28,458 nucleotides of DNA from Cymbomonas tetramitiformis (GCA_001247695.2 LGRX02003592.1:1-28458), one strand, 5' to 3'. Positions 9,107 through 19,105 are shown, numbered from the stretch's first letter. Made by a program: numbers and translations. Notes: generated by a model not told the origin, from the letters alone.

Positions 9107-9732
9107 TTCTGGTGGTTTGCTGAGATGTGCTTTGACATCAACATGGTCTTCAATATTGTTTATGCTTTTACTTTGACACCTTTGAAATCTTCAATTTGAC
9201 TTGCTGACAGAGAGCCTTTCAGTAGTTTAGCGGGACCTTAATTGCCCGTGTATTTCTGCTCTTGTGCTAGCTAGAGGGTTCCAATTTGTGTATCAGAATA
9301 TCACAGTTGGATTAGCAGTTAGGACTTGTCACCCTGGCTCCTGCCCTAGCCCTGCATCTTACATTTTCTGACTCTCCTAATCAGTCACCACCCACAGTGC
9401 TGGGGTGGTGTGCTGAAATCTGTATAGGCAGCCCTGACCGGGAGTCCCGGTGCAGGCCCCTATGACAGATCTCTAGGGCCAACACTGGACTGCTGACTGA
9501 TCTGTTGGTTCGTGTTGTGACACACGCTGTGCCACAGGTAGGCTAGGACTCCGAAACCGGCCGAGACCGTTCCGGGTATATCTAGCTTAGGGTTTATTTA
9601 TCTATCGAGTTTATCCACACACAATACGGGACTGGCTGATATCTGGTGTACTACTAGGATACCGTAATCACTCACCATATCACTCACCATATTATCGTCT
9701 ACCAGCAGGCCACCCCTGCACTTTCCGGTAAG
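9107..9732 (+). repeat. Terminal repeat copy B (3' side of the gag-only element)
   Basis: Begins close after the gag stop, with TGCTGAGATGTGCTTTGACATC preceded by the hairpin ACCACTTTTCTGGTGGT. Inside is a second, similar junction (CACCCACAGTGCTGGGGTGGTGTGCTGAAATC, about 9388-9420), after which it aligns with copy A to TTCCGGTA. The whole stretch aligns with the inverted copy at about 17615-18177. It carries the conserved 8-bp-stem hairpin at 9517-9535, with one mismatch (GCCAC). Exact ends were not resolved. Confidence 0.65.
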
Positions 9733-10884
9733 TTTTTTGCTCAATATATTGAGTTTGGTGGCCTTTACGGGGTTGGGAGACCTTGCTCAAGTCACAAATA
9801 TGGATACCAATACTTCATACATATCAAGTAGGTGACTAATGTAGAAGTTATGGCACTTTACGCGCTCATACTGATCCTATACTGCAAAATCTGAATTCGC
9901 CCTTTAAGCGTCAAGAAAACCATAGATTCCAGGTCATGTTGGATATACCCCCAAGACCCGGGATATATTCACTCAGTGATAGTTTTCTCAGAATGTATTA
10001 AAGTTGATAAGTTAACCCGTTATATGGGCATAAACAGTTAGGGATCTGGTTCGGGTGACAGTCACCAACACTACTACGGGAAGAGTCACATAATCAGTCA
10101 GTGTGACTATTCCAGCACACCACCTAGTGCGGTGACCGGCCAGCCGAAGTTGAACCCCTGAACAAACACCATCTAGAGCGGTGGAAACTGAGTTCGCTAG
10201 GGGAAGGCCTGTCCTGTCTGGCAGGGCTGTTCCCAGTCAAGAGTTGAAAATCTGAAACCGGTCCGTCATCGGACCCCTCTGCACATACAGCTACGGTCAA
10301 ATTCACTGTGCAGGAGCGGCATGATGTACTTTCTAGCCACTAGTTGGCGGTTGCATTGCTGTGCCAGCCCGCAGCACAGTCATAGTGCCGTAAATCGAAG
10401 TTGCCGATGCCGTGATTGAATCATTTGCGGAGTCACAAAAGAAATCTGAAAAGTCTCGATCGCCGTGTGAGGGACCTTACCCCTCCTCGCTCCTCGTCTG
10501 TAGTAGGTGAATAATCCGGTGACGGTGGAGCATCCCAGTGCAGCGGTGGAGGGGGCGGGTGTACCGGGACATAAAGTCCAATGTTCGCATCATGAAGCCC
10601 CTGCCGAGCACGGTGTCGGCCGTGCCGGCGCGGTGGAATAGCAGCCGGTGCCGCAACGTCCAAGCCGGCCTCGTAGCACGTCAAAGCCGTAAAAGTTAAT
10701 GTACAGTAGATGTGCTTGCGGTTGCCTCAGCAGCACCACCGACCTCCAGGCCGGTGTGGCCCGGTGTGCATGCCTCGTCAAGAGCAGGGGAGAAGTCCTG
10801 TCGCGATTGACCGGCCCCTGGTCGAGAGAGTCTCCCAAAAAGAGGGTTTGGACGAAGATTGGCCGAAAGAATTTTGACCCTTAA
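9733..10884. other. Untranslated or degenerate retroelement sequence, no gene seen
   Basis: No ORF of natural composition. Features seen: a short direct repeat (ACCACCTAGTGCGGTG near 10118 and ACCATCTAGAGCGGTGG near 10168), a stem AGTCACA / TGTGACT near 10085-10110, and a Pro/Arg-rich GC block (10480-10700) with ORFs on both strands that look like shadows. It probably represents the 5' part of the pol-bearing element, with its gag lost or decayed, but no homology is visible to me. Confidence 0.4.
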
Positions 10885-13800
10885 GTATGCAAAAATATTA
10901 ACGGTGCTCCATCAAGGAGAAAAGGGCGTAGACGACGTGCGCCAGCAACTGCAGCTCCAGTGGTGACGGCGGCTGAGCAGGTGCGGAGCGGTGGTGAGGA
11001 CAACGAAGCCGAGCAGCGGAGCCGTGGTGAGGACGATGAGGCCGAGCAGCGGAGCAGCGGTGGAGCCAAGCTCAAGCAGACCCCAGCTCAGTCAACCCCT
11101 CCTGACGAGGAAGACGCTGAGGAAGTCCCACAATGGATATGGGACGAGCTGGCGGAGCTGAAGAAGGCATATGTGGACGTGGTGGGCATGGAGCTTCCCA
11201 AGGGCGTCGTGGACCGCGACCACAAATCGCCGCTGCGCGTGGACCCCGAGTACCGTGATGGCGCACGACACAAGAGGTGCTACAAGCTGTCCATGCAGGA
11301 GTTGCGACAACTTCGTGGACAACTGGACGAGCTCTTGGCGAAGGGTTACATCCGCCCCTCATCCTCACCTTGGGGCAGTCCGGTCTTGATGGTACCCAAG
11401 CCCTCGAATCCTAAGGAGCTACGGCTAGTAATTGATTACCGCCAGATCGATGAAATCACCGTGAAGGACCGTTATCCTCTTCCCGATGTACAGTCTCTCA
11501 TTGATGACCTGCAGGGAGCGACCATCTTCTCCACCGCGGACGCTCTGTGGGGATTCTGGCAAGTGCCCATGGAAGAGGACGCAATCGAGAAGACGGCGAT
11601 GACTACGCCGTTCGGAGCTTATGAGTGGCTGGTTATGCCCATGGGGTTATCAAACAGTCCTTCTTGCTGGCAGCGTATGATGCAGAGTTACCTAGGACAC
11701 CTCCCTTTCGTAAGAGTGTTCGTGGACGATATCATGATCTTCAGCCGCAACCCAACTGAGCATCTCGGGCACTTGAAGCAAGTACTGGAGGTCTGTCGCC
11801 AAAATAAAGTCAAACTGAAGGAATCGAAGTTGAGGTGCTTCAAACGCTCAGTACGATTCCTCGGGCACGTCATCGATCGTACAGGATGCCGACCCCAGCA
11901 AGACAAGGTCGCAGCCGTAAAGATTGGCCCAAGCTGGAGACGGTCAAGCACGTGAGACAGTTCCTGGGACTAGCTGGGTTCTACAGGCGGTACATCCAAG
12001 GATTCTCTGACCTGGCGCACCCGCTCACCAAGCTGACCAAGAACTTAGTGCCCTGGGAATGGGGGCCAGATCAGGAGCAGGCGTTTGAACGGCTCAAGAC
12101 TGCCCTTACCACTGCACCGACCTTGATCTTGCCCGATCAGGAAGCAGCTCATCGTGGCACCAGCCCCTTTGTCGTGCAGACCGATGCGAGTGCAGTGGCA
12201 TTAGCCGGCGTGCTGATGCAGGATCTAGGCAAGGGCCTGCAGCCCATAGCCTTCGAGAGTAAGCAATTCTCCTCAGCCGAGCAGAACTACCACGCGGGTG
12301 AGCGAGAACTGGCCGCGATTCACCACTGCACCACACAGACGTGGAGACACTACCTGATCTTCACGGAGTTTAGGCTGATGGGGGACCATGCTCCACTGAA
12401 GTGGCTGTTTGCACCTGGACGTGAGCTCAGCCGACGACAGGCCAGGTGGTATGAAGATCTGGTGGAAGTAGGAGTGCATGCAATGGAGCACGTGCCAGGA
12501 CGCACACTGGTGGTACCGGACGCTGCCTCACGGCGACCGGACTATGCGCAGGCGACAGCGCGAGAAGGGCTTAAGGAAGCAGGGTATGTGGACCCGAGCA
12601 CCGACCAGCCTGTATCTGCGGAGGAGGGCCGAAGAGCAGCGGGAGCTAAAGGGAACCCAGCAGAAGTAACCAAAGCCAAGGCTGAGGTGAATGCAGCGGT
12701 AAAGGAGAAGAAGGTGGGGAAGGAGGACCCTAGCTCTCCGTTGGATGCAGGGTTCAGCTCAGCAGACGAGGAGGACGAGGAATACCCTCCAGTGAGCCCT
12801 CCTGTGGTGATTGGGAAGCTGACGCAGCTTAATGGACTGTGGTGGGCGGAGACCCCCGACCTGTGGCGCGACGCCATGGACACAGTGGCCACGATGGCGG
12901 CAGCCTCTGCCCTTGCGGGCGTAACTACTAGAGCGGCAGCAGCAGGGCAATCAGCAACAGGTGATGACCCAGCGTCTCCCTTGGATGGATGCAGAAGCCG
13001 TTCTGTCAGAGACACTTCCAGCACAGCCGCCTGCAACAGTAGCTCAGAAGCCAGCAGCGGAGCAGCAGCAGTCATCAGCAGCAGCGCAGCAACCAGCAGC
13101 ACAACCGCCAGCGACAGCAGCAGAGCGGCAGCAAGCAAGTCCAAGGATCCGACCCGGAGGACCTCTGGTAGACAATCAGGACTGGAAGCTGATTCCGTCC
13201 GAGTTTAGTCGACTGCAAGCCAAGTACGCGAAAGTGTTGGGTGGACGGTTCCAGGTGGACGCATGCTGCGACCTCATGGGGCAGAACCGGCAGGTGGACA
13301 CGTTCTGGACAGATTGCCTGAAGGAACAGTGGAGGGGTCGCGTGGTGTGGTGTAACCCACCCTTCTCGGATTCCAAGGTGAGCATTGCAGACATCCTAAG
13401 GCACTATGCTTCAGAGGCCCGGCACGCCCCCCAGAGCACAGCCGCGCTGTTCCTGTTGCCTGACTTCCCGCAGGCTGACTGGCGGCCCTTGCTACGAGAG
13501 TACGGAATGGAGATTGCGGAGACCATACCCCGAGTGAACGAGCAAGGGGAGCCCAATCGGATGTTCGTCTCTCCTGGCGAAGAAAGGGGACACCGTACAG
13601 CTTTGCAGGAGTTGCCCATTCCATGGCCCGTCTTGGTAGTGTTGGCTAAGCCGCAGCGAAAGCACTTCGAAGAGATCACAGCTCCAAGGGAAAGACCCTC
13701 AGCATCACCAGCAGTGACTCTCAAGGGTGCAGCAGCCAAGATCAGGGACCAGGCAGGTGTGGTGGAACCGGGCATGTTTCTGCGTGCCTTACGAGCAGAG

Positions 13801-14395
13801 CACAGGCGCAGTGAGTACCTTTCAGCCCTGAAGCAGGAACTACTGGCCACTCAGCATCACCGCACCGAGCATTTTCGGCTGGTGAGTAACATCATCTGGA
13901 GAGTGGCGGAAGGGCGCTATCAGGTGGTATTAGCTCCCGACTCCCCTCTGAGAGAGCTGGTCTTGAGGGAGGCTCATGAAGCACCTGCAGCAGGTCACAC
14001 AGGGAGGGACAAGACCTTGGACAGAGTCAGACGACGACGATTCTGGTGGCCGCGAATGGACCTGGACGTAGCTGAATGGGTGAAGACTTGTGTAACCTGT
14101 CAGCAAACCCAGCCGCGCCAAGGATACCCAGCAGGCCTGTTACAGCCTCACACTGTGCCTAGCCGATTGTGGGAAGTGGTGAGCATAGATTTTGTCACTG
14201 GGCTCCCCACGACAGAGAGAGGTGTGAATGCCTTTGCTACATTTACTTGTAAACTGAGTAAGATGGTGCACGTGGTCCCAATGGCGTATAACGATAGCTC
14301 AGCGGAGGTGGTGACCAGAATGTTCATGGATGCAGTGTGGCGACTGCACAGGGCCCCGATGAAGATTGTGTGCGACCGGGACCCGCGCTTTCGAG
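10885..14395 (+). pseudogene. pol: Ty3/gypsy pol fragment: RT - RNase H - Dam-like methylase - integrase (truncated)
   Basis: Reverse transcriptase: SPWGSPVLMVPK, LRLVIDYRQID, the first catalytic Asp in FSTADALWGFWQVPM, and FVDDIMIFS (FVDD at 11719-11730, in place of the usual YxDD). A one-base loss near 11921 shifts the frame; RT continues with HVRQFLGLAGFYRRYI. RNase H has FVVQTDASAVALAG, GERELAAIHHC and DAASR (about 12165-12540). A low-complexity Ala/Gln/Ser linker holds a second frame change (about 12950-13140). A methyltransferase domain (13180-13660, separate entry) follows, then an integrase HHCC finger (His at 13975 and 13994, Cys at 14089 and 14098), a core with Asp in SIDFVTGLP (14188) and the second Asp in CDRDPRF. 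The third catalytic Glu and everything after are missing because the sequence changes identity at about 14395. No gag, protease or start codon is present (the frame opens after a TAA at 10882), so the copy is dead. Its own LTRs were not found. Confidence 0.9.
13180..13660 (+). CDS. Dam-like DNA N6-adenine methyltransferase domain inside Ty3 pol
   Basis: In frame with the integrase that follows. The order matches the phage-type Dam family (Pfam DNA_N-6-adenine-methyltransferase): a DWKLIPSEF-type start, an Asp-containing motif (FQVDACCDLMGQNRQ, about 13246-13290), a Trp/Gly turn (WRGRVVWCNPPF) with the catalytic NPPF at 13354-13365, then ALFLLPDFPQADW, a hydrophobic strand-loop, and PWPVLVVLAKP. 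The NPP[FY] signature is intact, so this segment could be active if expressed. It lies between RNase H and the integrase zinc finger, joined by Ala/Gln-rich linkers. Methylase domains of this kind are known in tyrosine-recombinase DIRS elements. Its place in an element with a DDE-type integrase is the unusual part. The role (marking element DNA or the target) is inference. Confidence 0.75.
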
Positions 14396-16985
14396 ACGCT
14401 CTGGGTGAACGAGATCAAGTCAGACAGGAAGGAGAACCCGTGGGCCCCTTTCAATGCGGGTCTCGTTGCGATCGACGATGTCAAAACCCGTGCCGAATTC
14501 TCCCTGAAAAAAGCTCTGAAGGGAGAATACAGAGGCAAGGTTTTTGGGCACCAGCACTGTTTATATCAAGCCACCGACGAGTGTCACGAGGAAATCCCGT
14601 TGGAGGTAGCTTTCCAGTCCTTCGAGAGCAAGATCTACATCGGTCTCACGCCTGACATGATTCGGTTCTTAGGCGAGATGCAGAACTTGATCGATCAGAA
14701 GCAGAAAGGCAAAGACAACACTCAGTTCATGCAAGGGCTCCGTTCGACCCTTTTCGAAAAGCATGGGGTCGTGTACACCGTCTACCGAGAAGCGTTGATC
14801 TCCGAGTTCGTCGCCAGCGTCCCCGAGGACACCGAAGGGGGTATCCCTTATCAACCTGGGCGGTACCAGGCCGGAGGGCTGGTGGAAAAAATGGCGACAT
14901 TCGAATCAGAGCATGGATTTGCAATCCCGGATCCCGTGAAATATCCCAAGGGATTCCAGTACACCGAGAAGCGGGAGACGTTGAACCCTGAGAACCCTGA
15001 GGGAGACCTCCCTGAGGTAGAGCTGACGGTGACGGTGCTGAACGATGACATCGACGCTCACCTCGATCGGGTCACAAGTTGGTACCCCGTAATGTCTCAC
15101 CTTCCCCCGTCGATGGAGACGCATGTGAAGCAAGTAGCGATGTCCAAGCATTCCGTGTTCGGCAGCTTTATCAACACATACTTCATGCACTGGACCGTTG
15201 CCAATTTCCGGCCGCAGACGTGGGACCTCTGCGTTAGCATCATGAATGCTTACAGAAGGTTTGACCTGAAGGGCATGAAAAACCCTTTGGCTTCGAAGAC
15301 CAAAAAGCGCAAGGCCTCATCTTCGCCCGCTAGCGGACCCTCCAAGAAAGCTGGCAAAAAGGCCACTTCCAACCGACAGGTAAATTATTTTTTGCTTCTG
15401 CTTCAAACAGTGTTTCCCCTCCCAAAGCATCCTTTTCTATATTTTGAGACATGCTAAAAATGTTTTTTTACTTACAGATGGAAGACGAGGTGCAATGAGG
15501 AGGCGGGGACGGAGCGGGCTCGTCTAGAGGGGCAGGTATTTTGGTGGAAGAAGCTCACTTTCTCCACAATGCCAAATCCATGGGTATGACGTTCTGAATT
15601 AACTTGAGCGGCTTGGCGGGGGATGCGGAGTTCGACAAGGTGGACACATATCTGCGCGCGATTATTGACAAGGAGATCTCACTAAAAGAGGGGGGCGATA
15701 TGATAAGCCAGTTCAAGAAGGAACGCATGGTGCAGAAGCACTTGGTGTCCGCGGCGGGATTGCAAACCTGGGACGAATTCAAGGAGGAGTTCACCCCCTA
15801 CTGGAGCTCCCAAGAGAAAATCGAGTCGTTGATCGGCTGCTTACAGTCCGCGAAGGGGGGAGCGCGCCGGGGGGTCTGGGGAAGTTCCGCTAGCGATCTT
15901 CAATTACGTCGAGAACGCGCGGGCAAATCTCAAAGAAGCGCAGGCGCCAAGCGCGGCTCACATCCTAGGCTTGCAACAGATCGAGGTGAAAGTCGACATC
16001 CCGAAACTCTATCGGGAGGCGCGGACCGACGGGCCGGAGCCTAAGGTTGTCGGAGAGGCGGGCCTGGAGGGCGACGAGCCCACACATCAGACGGACGTGC
16101 CGATGTTCCCTCGTTGGAAGATCGTCAAGGGCAGCATGGACGATTTGAAGGACATCCCGAGACTGCCCTTCACGGGGACGATCATCGACTGCAATTACGC
16201 CCTTGACAAGGAGAAGACTCCCGACGCGATGACCAAGGAGGAGGTGCAACCGTTCCTGGAGTCTTTCAACGCCAAGACCACCGCCCCGGCATGGGACAGT
16301 CGCTATCTTTTGCGGTTTCGTCCAACAAAACGATTTCCTGGAGGTGATTGACAATTACTGCTCCGGCCGCGCGGAGCGGTTCTTCTGGCACAAGCAGAAC
16401 GTGCACATGAACCCCAACAAGTCCGTACGCTACAATGACGTTGAATGTGGCGTCCTGGGGTACCATGTAAAGAGCGATGCCGCGGGGGAGTCTTCTAAAA
16501 AGCCGGAGTGGATGTTCAACTTTGATTTTGGGGACGGTGAACGTCTGAGCCGCGCGTCACTTTTGCGCGGCTTCCCGGTTGTGCACCAGATGTACAAACG
16601 CGACGGCAAAGTCGTGAATAACCATCAGAAACCCCTAGCACTGTTGATGGAGCTGATCCAGTGCCACATGCTCGGTGACAATCCGGGCAAGGTGGATGAG
16701 AACGGCCATCCACTCAACTGGATTCTCGACGCTTGCTGCGGCGTCGGCTCGACGCCCATGGCCGCCATGAGGTGTGGTATGAACGCGATCGGCTTCGACC
16801 ACGACCAGTACATGGTCAGCTCTGCGCAGCAATGGCTGACCAATTTCAACGCCGAGCCCGATCAGGATGCCGAGACGAAGCCCAAAACGAAGAGTGAACC
16901 GACGAGGAAGGGGAAGGAAGCAGCCACTGTTGAGTCGGAGGAGGACGAAGCAGAAGTAGAAGAGGCCGAAGAGAGTGATGAATAA
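14395..16985 (+). pseudogene. Truncated large protein with C-terminal beta-class amino-methyltransferase fold
   Basis: Starts abruptly where the Ty3 integrase ends (from LWVNEIKSDRKENPW), so its N-terminus is lost. A region of about 330 residues of unknown family ends in a Lys/Ser-rich, NLS-like tail (TKKRKASSSPASGPSKKAG). A 98-nt intron follows (15380-15477, GTAAAT...TTACAG). The frame then continues through two in-frame TGA codons (15496, 15595) into a helical segment (DKVDTYLRAIIDKEISLKEG), a +1 frame change in a G6 run near 15857, more helices, and a second +1 change near 16293. The C-terminal part has methyltransferase motifs in beta-class order: IIDCNY (16184-16198) where the catalytic DPPY should be, VAIFCGFVQQNDFLEV, FFWHK, NHQKPLALLMELI (motif X), ILDACCGVGSTPMAAMRCG (motif I, from 16722), AIGFDHDQY (motif II). 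An acidic tail ends at TAA 16983. Retention of Asp and Tyr but loss of Pro-Pro suggests weak or altered activity. Confidence 0.65.
15380..15477 (+). other. Intron within the 14395 gene
   Basis: CAG|GTAAATTATT donor, long T-rich tract, acceptor TTTTTTTACTTACAG. Splicing joins GACAG to ATGGAAGACGAG in phase 0. A possible second donor (GGGGCAG|GTATTT at 15533) could remove the second in-frame TGA but not the first. Confidence 0.6.
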
Positions 16986-17290
16986 AATAGTAGGATTTGT
17001 CGACCACCCTGACTGATAGTATCAGTCATGCCTCGACGGTTTAGGCTGGGTGAAAAAATAATAATAAAAAAAATGTGACTCTTCGTTTAGGGTGAAAAGT
17101 ACTCTGCTCGTAAACATTTGAATAAAGAATGATACATGTATGCATATTTCGGTGTTTTCATTGTACGCATACTGCACTTTTCTAGCTTGTTGCCGTTATG
17201 TATCCCTATTTCGCGCATAAATATCACTAAACCCTGATTTTTATGAAATATATATAAATCCAAAAATGACATATGATAATGTCATTTTCA
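16986..17290. other. AT-rich 3' flank with two perfect hairpins
   Basis: TGACTGATA-G-TATCAGTCA (17010-17028) lies about 25 nt after the stop codon of the methyltransferase-like gene and may be a 3' UTR structure. AAAATGACAT / ATGTCATTTT (17263-17272 with 17279-17288) sits at the junction with the inverted retroelement fragment. No coding sequence seen. Confidence 0.5.
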
Positions 17291-17614
17291 TCGAATAGTG
17301 TGTTATGTACCGCATTGCCAAGTCCTTGCCTTCAGCCGTGATCGAAAGCCCACCCATCTGCGCGATCCTCTCCGCAAAGCAGAGGTCGGGCTCGTGTGCG
17401 TGCATGGGGTCCACTGGCAGCACGATACCGTCGTCGGACGCATCCGACTCGTCAGGGTAAACATGCGTGATTGCCGCCGGTGGTGGTGCCGGCGGTGTGT
17501 CCTCGCGGACATGCGTGCCAGCGGCAGCCGAGATCCCGCTTGCCACACCACCTACTGTGAAGCCCCCCCCATGTGGGTGACAGGCTGGCAGTAGGGCAGG
17601 AAGTCCTGCAACGC
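17290..17614 (-). pseudogene. Retroelement coding fragment downstream of terminal repeat copy C
   Basis: Minus-strand frame (within an open frame 17723-17241) of natural composition: THVREDTPPAPPPAAITHVY, an acidic DESDASDDGIV stretch, then FAERIAQMGGLSITAEGKDL. It follows terminal repeat C in the same relative position as the 5' end of the gag ORF follows copy A, so it is probably the beginning of another gag or leader. It is truncated near 17285 by unrelated AT-rich DNA. No similarity to the 6517 protein is visible to me. Confidence 0.4.
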
Positions 17615-18177
17615 ACCATCTACTGGAATATCCCGGTTCACGGATATCAGACAGTCCTGGAACCAATATAGATAAACTCTCATAAGAAATAAACCCTAAG
17701 CTAGATATACCCGGAACGGTCACGGAGTCGGAACGGTCTCGAGTCTAGCTACCTGTGACACTCGGTGTGTCACAGCACAGGCTTACGGATCAGTCACGGT
17801 CCAGTGTTGGCTACCTAGGAATCTGTCATAGGGGCCTGCACCGGGACTCACGGTCAGGGCTGCCTATACAGATCTCAGCACACCACCCCAGCACTGTGGG
17901 TGGTGACTGACAGGTAAGTCAGAGAAGTTAGGGTAAGTTAGGGCAGAAGCTAGGGTGACAAGTCTTAACTGCTAATCCAACTGTGCTATTCTGATACACA
18001 ATCTGGAACCCTCTAGCCGGCACAAGAGCAGAAACATACAGGCACTCAGTCTCAACTACTGAAAGGCACTGTGTCAGCAAGTCAGTTTGAAGAATTTAAA
18101 GGTGTCAAAGTAGAAACATAAACCAAATTGAAGACCATGTTGAGGTCAAAGTACATCTCAGCACACCACCAGAGTGG
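17615..18177 (-). repeat. Terminal repeat copy C (inverted)
   Basis: The reverse complement aligns through its length with 9107-9732: TGCTGAGATGTACTTTGACCTCAACATGG, the CAGTCACCACCCACAGTGCTGGGGTGGTG block, CTGTATAGGCAGCCCTGACCG, GTTCCGGGTATATCTAGC and a closing GATATTCCAGTAG. Its hairpin is GTGACACTCGGTGTGTCAC (17755-17773), with changes relative to copy A. It shares with copy A the shorter form of the right end. Divergence from A and B suggests it is older or a different subfamily. Confidence 0.7.
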
Positions 18178-18202
18178 TGTACTGCCAGATCCAGAAGGAA
18201 AG

Positions 18203-19105
18203 CTACTCGGGGTCAAAGTTCAGAGGGGCACCGTCACCACAATGTCCACGGTAGTAGCTTGCAGCACTGCTCTCCAGTGGGTCAGGCGGCCGGTGAACCA
18301 CCGTCGCAGCACCCAGGGAGTGCAGTACTGCATCCAGAGTGACGGGGTCCAGCTCGGATATACCAGGGTAGATGCATAAATCCCCCCTGCACAGCACAGG
18401 CTGCGGTGCAGCCCGACCCGATACCTGCACAGAGTCGATGTCATTGGCCGCCGTGTAGGCGGCAGCTCCCACACCCATGATCGAGATGAAAAGGATAAGG
18501 GAGAGAAAGTAAGGAAACCCCCACGGGCCCGCATGTGCGGGGAAGCCCCATGGCGGTTTGCCACACCCGTAGGTGCGGGAAGCACCACCAGACTCAGGCA
18601 CGTGGGCTGCGGGCTCTGACGCATGATTGGCCGAGACGGCCGGAGCCCGCGGCTTGACGGCGAAGCTGCCGTCTGCAAAATCCTCGTAGTCGTCGGTGTC
18701 GTAGCCGGTCAATTCAACCGGCGCAACCGCGGCGTGGTTGACAGTTTCCACAACCCCCGCGAATTCACCGCCTGACTTCTCCGTGGTGGTCACCCGCGTC
18801 GATTGAAGGGACACGGGCGGGCCGTAGCCGTAGAGCTCCAGAAGCTCTTTCTCATTCTCCAAGACAGGCATAGCAGGGGCCGGCACGGCGGATGCCGATG
18901 CCGCCGCACCACCTGCCGGAACCTGCTCCTCCGGTGTGATACCTGCGCCTGCAGTGTCACACACCAGAGCCGAAGCCTGCGTCGCAATGCCCCCAGGCGG
19001 CGGGGAAAAGGCGTGAGTGTAATGTACCTTAGGCTCTACCGCCGCGTTGACCTTTGCCGCGAGGTCGTCCAGCCGCTGCAGGATGTCGTCACCGGACGTA
19101 TGGCG
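18203..19105 (-). pseudogene. 3' part of a gag-like protein, paralogue of 8200-9075
   Basis: Open from about 19105 to TAG at 18203 with no start codon, so 5' truncated. It matches the 3' third of the plus-strand gag: DDILQRLDDL, PEEQVPAGGAAASASAVPAP, TGYDTDDYEDFADGSF, VKPRAPAVSANHASEPAAH, then GCGKPPWGFPAHAG, a strongly hydrophobic segment (FPYFLSLILFISIMGVGAAA) that reads as one membrane helix, CRGDLCIYPGISELDP, LDAVLHSLGAATVVHRPP and GDGAPLNFDPE at the end. The continuous frame here is what exposes the frame breaks in the plus-strand copy. Preceded at 19105 by unrelated DNA. Confidence 0.7.

Noticed and set aside
9891..9905. GAATTCGCCCTT, a word found in TA-cloning vectors
   Set aside because: Only 12 bases match, the next base upstream differs from the vector context I remember, and no other vector sequence is present; chance is likely.
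12542..13144. 200-codon minus-strand ORF in the pol linker
   Set aside because: Mirror of the Ala/Gln/Ser low-complexity linker; poly-Leu/Ala text, no start or splice support.
17010..17028. Histone-type 3' stem-loop after the methylase-like gene
   Set aside because: The hairpin is perfect, but its sequence does not match the histone consensus and the gene is not a histone.
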